From: Candidatus Nomurabacteria bacterium
GTDB taxonomy: Bacteria > Patescibacteria > Paceibacteria > UBA9973
Length of the DNA: 14,321 nt
NCBI GenBank assembly: GCA_023267435.1
Contig: JAHFNH010000007.1
Location: 1-14,321, forward strand
Reading direction: 5' to 3'
Shown here in pieces: positions 6,523-13,456 of the stretch. Position 1 is the first letter of the stretch. Each line of letters opens with the position of its first letter. The position numbers were made by a program, and so were the translations under genes. The notes under the pieces were generated by a model. That model was not told the origin of the DNA, ran no database searches, and worked only from the letters and a program-made list of their open reading frames with translations.

Positions 6523-6580
6523 AATCGACGAAAAACACCTCCTGTTTGGAAAACAGTCATACTAATTATACTAGCCGATT
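6523..6580 (-). tRNA. trnG: tRNA-Gly (UCC)
   Basis: Minus strand. Acceptor AATCGGC/GTCGATT with one wobble; TA; anticodon loop TTTCCAA between CTGT and ACAG carries TCC. Confidence 0.9.
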
Positions 6581-6588
6581 TACCCACT

Positions 6589-8133
6589 CTAACGAACAAC
6601 GGAAGGACCCTCCATAAAAGTGTGAAAATCGAGGGGTGAAACAGAATTAAGAACAGGAGCACTTCCAGCTCCTACAGAAAAAATTACAGCTCGCTCCCTC
6701 ATCAAACCCTCTCAAACCATGTAAGCAAACACAACCACAGAAAAAAGAGAAATAATACTTCCAAGAGAGCTTAAAGAGTTATATAAACTCATTCCAACTG
6801 TGTAATCAAAAACTCGCCGCGGCATCCCCCTTATACCTAAAAAATGCTGGGGGAAAAAAGTTAAGTTTACCCCAACAAATATTAATCAAAAATGTGTATA
6901 TATTAGACTAGGTTTTAACCTGTACCCCGTGAATGTTGGAAAAAAGTGAATAAACCCCAAAAACGCTGTAAAAACTGCACCCAAAGAAAGAACATAATGA
7001 AAATGAGCGACAACATAATAAGTATCATGCAAAGCAGTATCAATCGAAGCCGAAGCCAACACTAACCCAGTTAGTCCACCTACAGTAAATAGGTATAAAA
7101 AACCAACCACCCAAACAATAGAAGGATTAATTTTTCAACTCATCCCATACATTGTTGCCAACCAAGAAAAAATTTTTACCCCAGTAGGAACTGCAATCAC
7201 TATTGTAGCAGCTGTGAAATAGGCCCGAGTATCAACATCCATCCCAACAGTGTACATATGATGTGCTCACACAACAAATCCAATAAAACCAATACAGAGA
7301 ATAGCAAAAACTATTGCAGTGTGTCCAAATGCCCCCCTCTTTCCAGTGCATTGAACCAAAATAGCCGAAACCAAACCAAAACCGGGAAGAATAATAATAT
7401 AAACCTCAGGATGTCCAAAAAATCAAAAAAGATGCTGCCAAAGAATAACATCCCCCCCGTTTTCGGTTACAAAAAAATTTGTATTAAAATTCCGATCACA
7501 AAGCAACATAGTCAAACCCCCAGCTAAGACTGGTAGTGATAAAACTAACATAACAGCTGTAGTTAACAAAGCCCACAAGTACAACGAAACCTGACTCAAC
7601 GGAATAGACTTTGCACGACAACGAAATACTGTCGTAATGAAATTAATTGAGCCCATAATAGAAGCCGCACCAGAAACATGTAAAGACAAGATACCAAAAT
7701 CAGCAGAAAACCTGTTTCTAAAACCTCGTAGTGATAGTGGAGGATAAACAGTTCACCCCGTTCCAACCCCCTCCAAAAAAAGAGAGAGAGCAATAAATAC
7801 AAAAGAAACCAAAGTCATTCAAAAAGATAAATTATTTAATCGAGGAAAAGCCATGTCTTTTGTCCCACAATAAAGAGGAATCAATCAATTCCCAAACCCC
7901 CCAATCAACACAGGCATAATAAATCAAAAAATCATAACTAATCCGTGTCCTGTAATCATCACATTATAAATATGATCGACCAAAAAATTATTCCCAGGAC
8001 CTGAAAGTTGAAGTCGAATTAAAACCGACATACCTCCCCCCACCAAACCGGCATAAATTCCAAATAATAAATACAAAGTTCCAATATCTTTATGGTTCAC
8101 AGAACCAAGCCATCGTCGCCCCCACTGGCTAAT
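6589..8133 (-). CDS. COX1: Cytochrome c oxidase subunit I
   Basis: COX1 is the catalytic subunit of complex IV, with haem a and the haem a3/CuB site. The N-terminus RRWLGSVNHKDIGTLY is typical. The CuB His and cross-linked Tyr are in HPEVY (H241, Y245); VWAHHMYTVGMDVDTRAYF holds the other CuB histidines; HDTYYVVAHFHYV contains the haem ligands H377 and H379. The length is 514 aa, normal for the family, with no frame break. The start ATT at 8133 is the only accepted in-frame start near the expected N-terminus; the frame is open further up through the 42-bp spacer. The stop TAG is at 6589-6591. It lies between trnE and trnG. Confidence 0.97.
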
Positions 8134-8175
8134 TAATAATAAATGTCAAGCTAAAAAACTAAACGCCTTGCGGCT
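8134..8175. other. Short spacer between trnE and COX1
   Basis: This 42-bp stretch next to trnE contains a mini-hairpin GCC-GCAA-GGC. No tRNA fits. It may be a leader or an unrecognised COX1 extension. Confidence 0.5.
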
Positions 8176-8233
8176 ATAAAGCCCAAACGGACCGGTGGAA
8201 CGAAAATCCACAATGCTAAAACACCAGCTTTAT
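8176..8233 (-). tRNA. trnE: tRNA-Glu (UUC)
   Basis: Minus strand. Acceptor ATAAAGC/GCTTTAT is perfect; anticodon arm GTGGA-TTTTCGT-TCCAC is a perfect 5 bp with TTC; D-arm GTG...CAT. Confidence 0.92.
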
Positions 8234-8235
8234 AA

Positions 8236-8295
8236 CTCATTTGCAATAAGCTTAACCACTTTATCAAAGTGCCCCGATTAATTCGGATAAATGAG
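8236..8295 (-). tRNA. trnI: tRNA-Ile (GAU)
   Basis: Minus strand. Acceptor CTCATTT/AAATGAG is perfect; D-arm CCGA-ATTAA-TCGG; anticodon arm CACT-TTGATAA-AGTG with GAT. COX3 ends one base upstream with a T stop. Confidence 0.92.
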
Positions 8296-9070
8296 AGAAA
8301 ATACCCTGCCTTCAAAGATACACAAAAGAAAACAAAAACAATCAAACAACATCTACAAAGTGTCAATATCAAGCAGCACACTCGAACCCAACATGTCTTC
8401 TTTTAGAAAACGAGTGTGCCCGCCCCAAGGAGAAACCCAACATAAGACAACCAACAAGAACGTGAAAACCGTGAAAACCAGTTAAAAGAAAAAAAACTCT
8501 TCCATAAACCCCATCGGCGATAGAAAAAGAAGCAGAAGCATACTCAGAAATCTGAACAACCAAAAAAACCCCCCCCAAAACAAGAGTCACCCTCAAAGGA
8601 ACTACCCTACTCTCAGAATGAAGAAGAGCTTTATGAGCTCACGTTACCCTTACCCCAGATCTCAACAAAATTACGGTATTTAACAAAGGAACACCGAAGC
8701 CGTCAATTACACACACACTCTCTTGTGGCCAAGCTCTCCCGATCTCCAAAGTAGGAATAAAAGAAAAAGTATAGAACCCCCAAAAAAAGGAAGCAAAAAA
8801 AGCAACCTCTGAAAGAATAAACAAGATAAAAGAAAAACGAATAACTCCCTTCAGACCCCAAGTCATAGAGCCTCTCCCGGCCTCCTTAATTACCATTAAA
8901 ACCCAATAAACTATGACCGAAATGAGACCTAACCTTCCCACTCAAAAGGAAAAAGACCCCCCCTCTCCCAACCTAACAAATAAAGAAGGAACTGACAAAA
9001 GAATCCAAGATGATAACAAAACAGGGACAAAACTCTCCTTTTCACTAGCTAAAAAATAATTTCAAGACAC
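8296..9070 (-). CDS. COX3: Cytochrome c oxidase subunit III
   Basis: COX3 is a seven-helix core subunit of complex IV that stabilises the enzyme. Recognised by LSEVAFFASFFWGFY, GRAWPQ, VPLLNT, SIADGVYGRVFFLLTGFHG, GFHVLVG and ECAAWYWHFVDVVWLFLF, where the Trp codons are TGA. It is 258 aa, the usual length. The start GTG at 9070 directly follows trnM (ends at 9071). The coding sequence ends with a lone T at 8296, immediately before trnI, to be completed by polyadenylation. Confidence 0.96.
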
Positions 9071-9132
9071 ACGAACGATAAAAAATATTCTTTTGGGGTA
9101 TGAGCCCAACAACCTGTATAGTTTACATTCGT
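9071..9132 (-). tRNA. trnM: tRNA-Met (CAU)
   Basis: Minus strand. Acceptor ACGAATG/CGTTCGT with one wobble; anticodon arm TTGGG-CTCATAC-CCCAA is a perfect 5 bp with CAT; T-arm ATA-TTTTT-TAT. It shares one base with the ND4L stop and abuts COX3. Confidence 0.9.
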
Positions 9133-9383
9133 TAAACCTCGTTCGAATAAAGACCAAACTTTCGAGCCGAGCTGGATACAATCAACAAAAGAAGACTTAG
9201 CACACAACCCCTGATAATAAAAATAACCACAGCTTCTCCTCCTATTCCTCATTCTGGTAGAGTTCTCAGTATTCCTAGGAATACTGAGAACTCTACCAGA
9301 ATGAGGAATAGGAGGAGACGAATGTCTATCAACCACATAGAAACAATCAAAACAAAAACAAAAACAAACAACAACTGAAACAT
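9132..9383 (-). CDS. ND4L: NADH dehydrogenase subunit 4L, carrying an 84-bp palindrome
   Basis: ND4L is a three-helix membrane subunit of complex I. ATG at 9383 and TAA at 9132-9134 give 83 aa with one TGA Trp codon and AGA/AGG Ser codons. The family signature LLLFLILVEFSVFLGML, with its conserved Glu in helix 2, is seen, then helix 3 and a C-terminus SARKFGLYSNEV like the usual charged tail. Residues about 23-50 are encoded entirely by a perfect palindrome (9235-9318). Its first half encodes the conserved helix; its second half, the reverse complement, encodes the loop LSTLPEWGMGGE. Total length is only slightly shorter than usual, so the second half replaces family sequence instead of adding to it. 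The TGA inside the palindrome hides the frame when the standard code is used. Confidence 0.85.
9235..9318. repeat. Perfect 84-bp palindrome inside ND4L
   Basis: Arms 9235-9276 and 9277-9318 are exact 42-bp reverse complements with no spacer; the centre is ATTCCT|AGGAAT. Pairing stops at 9234/9319. It lies wholly within ND4L and keeps the frame open. Confidence 0.97.
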
Positions 9384-9389
9384 TGTCTA

Positions 9390-9449
9390 AGTCGGTTTAG
9401 TTTATTTAAAATTTGGGATTTGTAATCCCGAGAAGTTCTTCAACCGGCT
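9390..9449 (+). tRNA. trnT: tRNA-Thr (UGU), on the plus strand
   Basis: Plus strand. Acceptor AGTCGGT/ACCGGCT with one wobble; D region TAGTTTATTTAAAAT; anticodon arm GGGA-TTTGTAA-TCCC carries TGT. The minus reading gives anticodon ACA, not used in animal mitochondria. It abuts trnS(UCN) on the other strand. Confidence 0.87.
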
Positions 9450-9503
9450 AGAAGAGCCCAAAAACTTGGAAAATTAGCTTTCAAAGCTAACAAATTCTCT
9501 TCT
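9450..9503 (-). tRNA. trnS2: tRNA-Ser (UGA), UCN codons
   Basis: Minus strand. Acceptor AGAAGAG/CTCTTCT is perfect; six bases (AATTTG) replace the D-arm; anticodon arm TTAGC-TTTGAAA-GCTAA carries TGA; T-arm CCAA/TTGG. The plus reading would be UCA (Trp), but it would lack a T-arm and a better trnW exists at 13339-13395. ND4 TAG overlaps it by two bases. Confidence 0.82.
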
Positions 9504-10704
9504 AAAATCAAAAAATCAAGAAAAAATTTCAAACGCTTAACACTACCATCACCAACCCCAACCACACCTCAAAAACCAAAGAACCTTGTTTACCGTCTTT
9601 TTGGAATGAAGTTCAATCAAAGAGACTGAAAGAAAAAACCCCCCCCACAATTCCCCTAACAAGTAACACAACTCTCAAACCAACAACACCAGAACAAACC
9701 AACTGGAAAACCGAGACCTCTCCAAAAAATCTTACTGTAGGAGGAAAACCAGCATTCATGAAACAAACAAGTACTCAAAGTACTATAAGCAAAGTAGACA
9801 AAGATCACCCTTCTCGTAGAATCAAAATAGATCGAGAAGCCCGACTCTCGTACAGATGTCCAACAAAGAAAAAAAGACAACCAGCCACAAACCCGTGAGA
9901 GACGGACACAAGAACAGCCGGATCTAGTAGAGAACCCCGAGAACCGATTATCCCAACCCAAAGAGTACTTATATGAGAAACACTAGACATAGCAATAAAA
10001 GCTTTACAGTCTGTTTGCAAAAAACACACAATACCCGCAACTAAAGCCCCCATCAAACTAAAAGACAAGGTAAACTTAGTAAAACTATTAAAAAATAACA
10101 CAAGCAAACGCAATAATCCATATGAACCTAATTTTAATAAAATTCTAGCCAGAAGCACCGAACCTAGTGTAGGAGCTTCAACGTGTGCGCGAGGTAACCA
10201 ACCGTGAAACAAAAAAACCGGGAACTTGACCATAAACATAAAGATTATAACAACAAACAATCACCTTGCCGAACAACCCGTCCACAAATCAAATCCTCCC
10301 ACCAAACCAGAAGAAAAATTTCACACTAGTCCCACAAAAAAAGGAATAGACGTACACAAAGTGTATAAAATAAAGAATAAAATTGCAGAAGTTCGCTCAC
10401 CTGTTTTTCCAATAGAAATATATAATGCTATTGGAAAAACAATCACCTCAAAAACAACAAAAAAAGAAAGAACCCCCCCCAAAATAAAACAAACTCTAGA
10501 CCTTAGAAGAACTACAAGAAACAAAAAATTCTTCCCCCAAACCCAAATTCTAGCAACAATAACTACTCTCAAAAGAAAGAAAAAAAAATTGAAAGAGTCG
10601 ACTATACAAAAGAGACTCTTTCAAGGCAAAAAAAACAAAAGTATAGGGGTTATCAACAACCCAACTCCCCCTCTTCCAGCAATCAAACTTATCCAAACCA
10701 CCAC
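9502..10704 (-). CDS. ND4: NADH dehydrogenase subunit 4
   Basis: ND4 is an antiporter-like proton-pumping subunit of complex I. Signatures are GKTGERTSA (family form GYQPERLQA), WLPRAHVEAPTLGSVLLA, KLGSYGLLR, SSVSHISTLW, GHLYESRASR and NAGFPPTVSFFGEVSVF near the end. It has 400 codons, somewhat shorter than the usual 440-450, mainly at the N-terminus. GTG at 10704 follows the ATP8 TAA directly, in the same frame; nearby ATA or TTG starts are possible. The stop is TAG at 9502-9504, or a lone T at 9504 before trnS(UCN). Two inverted repeats (10402-10441 and 10589-10624) lie in its N-terminal half. Confidence 0.94.
10402..10441. repeat. 14-bp inverted repeat inside ND4
   Basis: Arms 10402-10415 and 10428-10441 are exact reverse complements around a 12-bp loop. 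They encode the conserved VFPIALYISIGKTG segment, which aligns with the family with about one residue missing. Confidence 0.88.
10589..10624. repeat. 11-bp inverted repeat inside ND4
   Basis: Arms TTGAAAGAGTC (10589-10599) and GACTCTTTCAA (10614-10624) with a 14-bp loop, in the weakly conserved N-terminal part of ND4. Confidence 0.85.
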
Positions 10705-10839
10705 TTATCACCCCCACCCCGAACTACTTGTCTCTGCTGTTCTAACTTCGCAAACATTAAAAACTGACTTTTTTCAAGCCAAAGAAAAAAAGATAAAAAA
10801 ATTTAACACCAACCCCAACCACACCCAATTAAAATCCAT
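10705..10839 (-). CDS. ATP8: ATP synthase subunit 8 (very short)
   Basis: ATP8 (A6L) is a one-helix protein of the ATP synthase stator. This 44-codon frame starts with ATG at 10839, 12 bp after trnD, and stops with TAA at 10705-10707. It has the family layout: a short N-terminus with Trp (MDFNWVW), one hydrophobic helix (about residues 5-22), a basic KK, and a C-terminus ending WGW, as many ATP8 end in a W-x-W-like tail. Sequence conservation of ATP8 is low, so the call rests on size, layout, position and the absence of another candidate. Unusually it is next to ND4 and not ATP6; it and ND4 are in one frame separated only by the TAA. Confidence 0.75.
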
Positions 10840-10851
10840 TACATGAGGAAA

Positions 10852-10910
10852 GGGGGCTGGAAACCCAACTTCGGGATGACAACCCGAGATTATAATTTAA
10901 CTAAACCCCC
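10852..10910 (-). tRNA. trnD: tRNA-Asp (GUC)
   Basis: Minus strand. Acceptor GGGGGTT/AGCCCCC with one wobble; TA; anticodon arm TCGGG-TTGTCAT-CCCGA carries GTC; T-arm TGG-GTTT-CCA. Confidence 0.93.
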
Positions 10911-11819
10911 AAGAGACTAAAAATTCTTCTCATACTAAAATAGTCCACTACCTGGATAGAAACTGACCTGTATTGCTACGATCTGAACTCAAATCATGTG
11001 CCCATATAATCCACGAACAGTGAAAAAATATCGCCAGCTACGAACGACTTTATAGACAATCCAACATCGAGGTAAACAACCCAAAAACAAATTTGCACTT
11101 AATAAAAGAGCTTTCTGTTAACTTTGGAGTAGCTTTTCACATATAGACTCTGTTCACTACTGTCTTATTTTTGATTCAAATTTCCCCAAATAAACTTTTA
11201 ATATTAAGCTTCCAAAGTCTTCTCGTCCTAGGAAAAGCGTTGGTCTTCTTACCAACAAACCAAATTCATTTTCGAGAGAAACACACTCCCAAGCAATTTT
11301 CCCCTTCATACCAGCCACTAATTAAGGGGAATTTTATAACGCTACCTTTGGACACTCACGTTAATGCCGCTATTTAGAACTCCATGGTGCAGATTTACCT
11401 TCAACTCCACTAAAGAAAATGTTTTTGTTAAACAGTTCGCCTGAGAATTGTCGAATTCGTTCTCTCTTTTTTATCCACTACTAATTTAATTATAGAAAAA
11501 AAAATTGGTGTTTTCAGCTAACACTCCTTGCAAAATAATCTAACAAAGTGAAAAAACGAATAAAATAACCGTAATAAAAAAGTTTTTTTAAACTAACAAG
11601 CAAAACAACAAATCGAGCGAAACCCCGAAAAAGTTAACTGAAACAAGATATAGACCAATGCGACGGAATATTTCCTCTAAATCCAACTTTGAAAGGCCGT
11701 TCGCTGACCATTTTAACAACTTTAATAGTTGGATTTAAGTCCTTGGACTTCGTGAAATCTAATTTAACTTCAATCAATTAATCCTGATACAAAAGGAAAA
11801 AATATATATCTTTACAACA
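10911..11819 (-). rRNA. rrnL: Large subunit ribosomal RNA (16S)
   Basis: This is the large mitoribosomal RNA, read on the minus strand. Recognised by the GGACGAGAAGACT element (minus strand, about 11216-11228) of the peptidyl-transferase domain, and near the 3' end by GATTTGAGTTCAGATC and CAGGTCAGTTTCTATC (about 10945-10995). Ends are set by the flanking trnV and trnD, giving about 909 nt, which is short compared with the 1.1-1.4 kb of many invertebrates. Exact ends cannot be read from sequence. Confidence 0.92.
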
Positions 11820-11878
11820 CAGCAAGGAAGACTCTCCTTCTCAGCGTAAATGAGTTGCACTAAATATGCTACTTGCTG
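11820..11878 (-). tRNA. trnV: tRNA-Val (UAC)
   Basis: Minus strand. Acceptor CAGCAAG/CTTGCTG is a perfect 7 bp; anticodon arm CTCA-TTTACGC-TGAG carries TAC; T-arm GGA...TCC. Its segment TAGCATATTTAGTG (bases 8-21) is identical to the same segment of both trnL genes, though the rest differs. Confidence 0.85.
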
Positions 11879-11915
11879 AAGCAACCTATCACCACTTTGG
11901 TAAAAATAAAACAAA

Positions 11916-11978
11916 GCTACCACGGGCTACCCCGACCAGTAGAACTTAAATCTACTACACTAAATATGCTATGGTAGC
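11916..11978 (-). tRNA. trnL2: tRNA-Leu (UAA), UUR codons
   Basis: Minus strand. Acceptor GCTACCA/TGGTAGC is perfect; anticodon arm GTAGA-TTTAAGT-TCTAC carries TAA; T-stem CGGG/CCCG. It is 58/63 identical to trnL(UAG). Its first base is the last base of the ATP6 TAG. The 37 bp between it and trnV (11879-11915) show no gene. Confidence 0.93.
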
Positions 11979-12607
11979 TAATTAGCTTCCTCTAAGTAGC
12001 TAATTAACAATAAAGAAAAAACCAATCTTTGAATAAAAGCCACAAACCCCTCAAATAGAAAAAACACAACCCCACAACCTAAAAGAACCAAAGTTAATCC
12101 CGTCGGAAGAAACAATGACTGAACAAAAAACCTAGAAATTAAACCCAACATAACGTGTCCAGCAGTTATATTTGCACATAACCGTAACACCAAAGTCAAA
12201 GGTCGAATTATTGTAGAAATAATTTCCATTCAAAACAACACCAACCCCAATCCAACTGGAGAACCTGTTGGTACCAAATGAGTAACAAAAGCCACCTTCC
12301 CTCGCAGAAAGAAAACAATTAAACTTACCAAAAAAAACCCAACACTAAACACAATACTAAACCACCCCTGCCTTCTACTAGCAAAAGAAAACGGAATCAA
12401 CCCACTAAAATTAATAACCAACAATAAACAAAAGAGAGTTCCAATCAAAGTAGAAACTCCTGAAATATTTCTCTTTAAACCAAATTCACCACTAAAAGTC
12501 AAAGTCCTTTTCCAAGAAGAAGAAAAAACCCCCATAAATAATACAGGAAGAAGAGCAAACAAACAAATAATAACCAAAATTTCTCACTTAGCAGAAAATT
12601 GAAGCAT
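11978..12607 (-). CDS. ATP6: ATP synthase subunit 6
   Basis: ATP6 is the membrane a-subunit of the F1Fo ATP synthase that forms the proton half-channels. The essential Arg is in LTLVLRLCANITAGH, with the family NxxAGH; VAFVTHLVPTGSPVGLG and the C-terminal EGFVAFIQRLVFSLL with its conserved Glu are also clear. It starts with ATG at 12607, ends with TAG at 11978-11980 and is 209 aa, near the normal 215-230. It follows rrnS and precedes trnL(UAA), and is separated from ATP8 by rrnL. Confidence 0.96.
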
Positions 12608-12611
12608 AACA

Positions 12612-13273
12612 CTTACTATCACTATCGTTAAGAAGCAGCTTCCGCTGTCTCTACTTTGTTTAGACTTACCCCACCTTCCGACGGGGGCGACTGGCAATGT
12701 GTGGTATTTACAAAATCTCTTTCTCTTCTTTGTAAAAGAAGATACTAGCTAATACTATTCCCCCTTCACTTTAAACGGGGCTAAATCTCTACAGCAGCAA
12801 ACAACTATCCTATAACATTTGCTACATTTTGACCTGGGATTCTTTCAATAGTGCGGATGATTTCATCCGCACTATTGAAAGAATCCCATCTTAGATGGGA
12901 TTATACTCGGCAATACACAAACTAAACAAGTTATAGCGAAACACAACGAGGCGTATCAAATTATTGTGCATACTTCTCAGCTTGAGCTTGTAAACCCCCC
13001 AATTCCTTTAACAAAAGCCTTCTCTGAAGGCAAATAACTGGGTCCCGAATCCAGCTTTTAGTTCGCCAACGATCTTAAATCTAACTCAGCTTTCACACTC
13101 AAAATTAAAAAAACAAAAGAGCTTATAGTATAATTGTTGGAATAACCGCAGCAGCTGGCACCATACTTCTCTATTATTCTAGAAAAACCTTTTCATTTAC
13201 AAAGAACAGTTATTATTATTGGAATAACCCATTTAACCCTTTTCTAGTCCTAATTCTACCGGAATAAAATAGT
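12612..13273 (-). rRNA. rrnS: Small subunit ribosomal RNA (12S)
   Basis: This is the small mitoribosomal RNA on the minus strand. Recognised by the 530-loop sequence GTGCCAGCTGCTGCGGTTAT (about 13144-13163), TTAAAGGAATTGGGGGG (about 12995-13011), AGGTCAAAATGTAGC (about 12819-12833) and, near the 3' end, AAGTCTAAACAAAGTAG (about 12650-12667). The 5' end is set by trnF; the 3' end is approximate, just before ATP6. About 660 nt. A 26-bp perfect hairpin (12835-12888) is lodged directly upstream of the AGGTCAA motif. Confidence 0.92.
12835..12888. repeat. Perfect 26-bp inverted repeat inside rrnS
   Basis: Arms 12835-12860 and 12863-12888 are exact reverse complements with a 2-bp spacer. A second 9-bp hairpin AATCCCATC/GATGGGATT (12882-12902) overlaps one arm, so the two can compete. 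Confidence 0.95.
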
Positions 13274-13335
13274 CCTGCAGAGAAAAAATCTTCTTAACAT
13301 TTTCAGTGTTATGCTTCAGCAAAGCTTTCTACAGA
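13274..13335 (-). tRNA. trnF: tRNA-Phe (GAA)
   Basis: Minus strand. Acceptor TCTGTAG/CTGCAGG with two wobbles; D-arm GCTT-TGCTG-AAGC; anticodon arm TAACA-CTGAAAA-TGTTA is a perfect 5 bp with GAA; T-arm AGA/TCT. Its D-arm is the same as that of trnK. Confidence 0.87.
13313..13327. repeat. 15-bp direct repeat, copy 1 (trnF D-arm)
   Basis: GCTTCAGCAAAGCTT on plus; identical copy at 13434-13448 in the trnK D-arm. Confidence 0.9.
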
Positions 13336-13338
13336 CGA

Positions 13339-13395
13339 AGGGGAGTAGTTTAATAGAATATGAGCCTTCAAAGCTCAAGGTGAATTTCCTCCTCT
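13339..13395 (+). tRNA. trnW: tRNA-Trp (UCA), on the plus strand
   Basis: Plus strand. Acceptor AGGGGAG/CTCCTCT with one wobble; TA then D-arm GTTTAATAGAAT, the same pattern as trnC, trnA and trnP of this genome; anticodon arm TGAGC-CTTCAAA-GCTCA carries TCA, reading UGA/UGG as Trp. The minus reading would be Ser UGA but has no proper T-arm. It shares one base with trnK on the other strand. Confidence 0.86.
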
Positions 13396-13456
13396 GTCGC
13401 CGTCAAAATGATTCTCTGGTTTAAAAGGCCAGCGCTTCAGCAAAGCTTCAGCAACA
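13395..13456 (-). tRNA. trnK: tRNA-Lys (UUU)
   Basis: Minus strand. Acceptor TGTTGCT/GGCGACA with wobbles; D-arm GCTT-TGCTG-AAGC; anticodon loop CTTTTAA between CTGG and CCAG (a C-A mismatch closes the stem) carries TTT; T-arm TCA/TGA. Confidence 0.87.
13434..13448. repeat. 15-bp direct repeat, copy 2 (trnK D-arm)
   Basis: Identical to 13313-13327; it forms the complete D-arm of trnK. Confidence 0.9.

Noticed and set aside
9049..9336. 95-codon minus-strand frame over the palindrome
   Set aside because: It is out of frame with ND4L and runs through trnM; it has no homology features. The ND4L frame explains the region.
10226..10846. 206-codon plus-strand open frame
   Set aside because: It is antisense to ND4 and ATP8, which are clear on the minus strand. 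The A/C-rich plus strand has few T-initial stop codons, so long open frames arise by chance; the product is Lys/Asn/Thr-rich and resembles nothing.
2959..12888. One shared mobile hairpin element in ND6, ND4L and rrnS
   Set aside because: By eye the three arm sequences are unrelated, and one ND4L arm is native conserved coding sequence, so a single transposing element is not supported; a shared mutational mechanism fits better.
13339..13395. tRNA-Ser(UCN) on the minus strand
   Set aside because: The minus reading lacks a T-arm; the plus reading has the D-arm pattern of this genome's tRNAs and the typical tRNA-Trp anticodon loop. trnS(UCN) is at 9450-9503.
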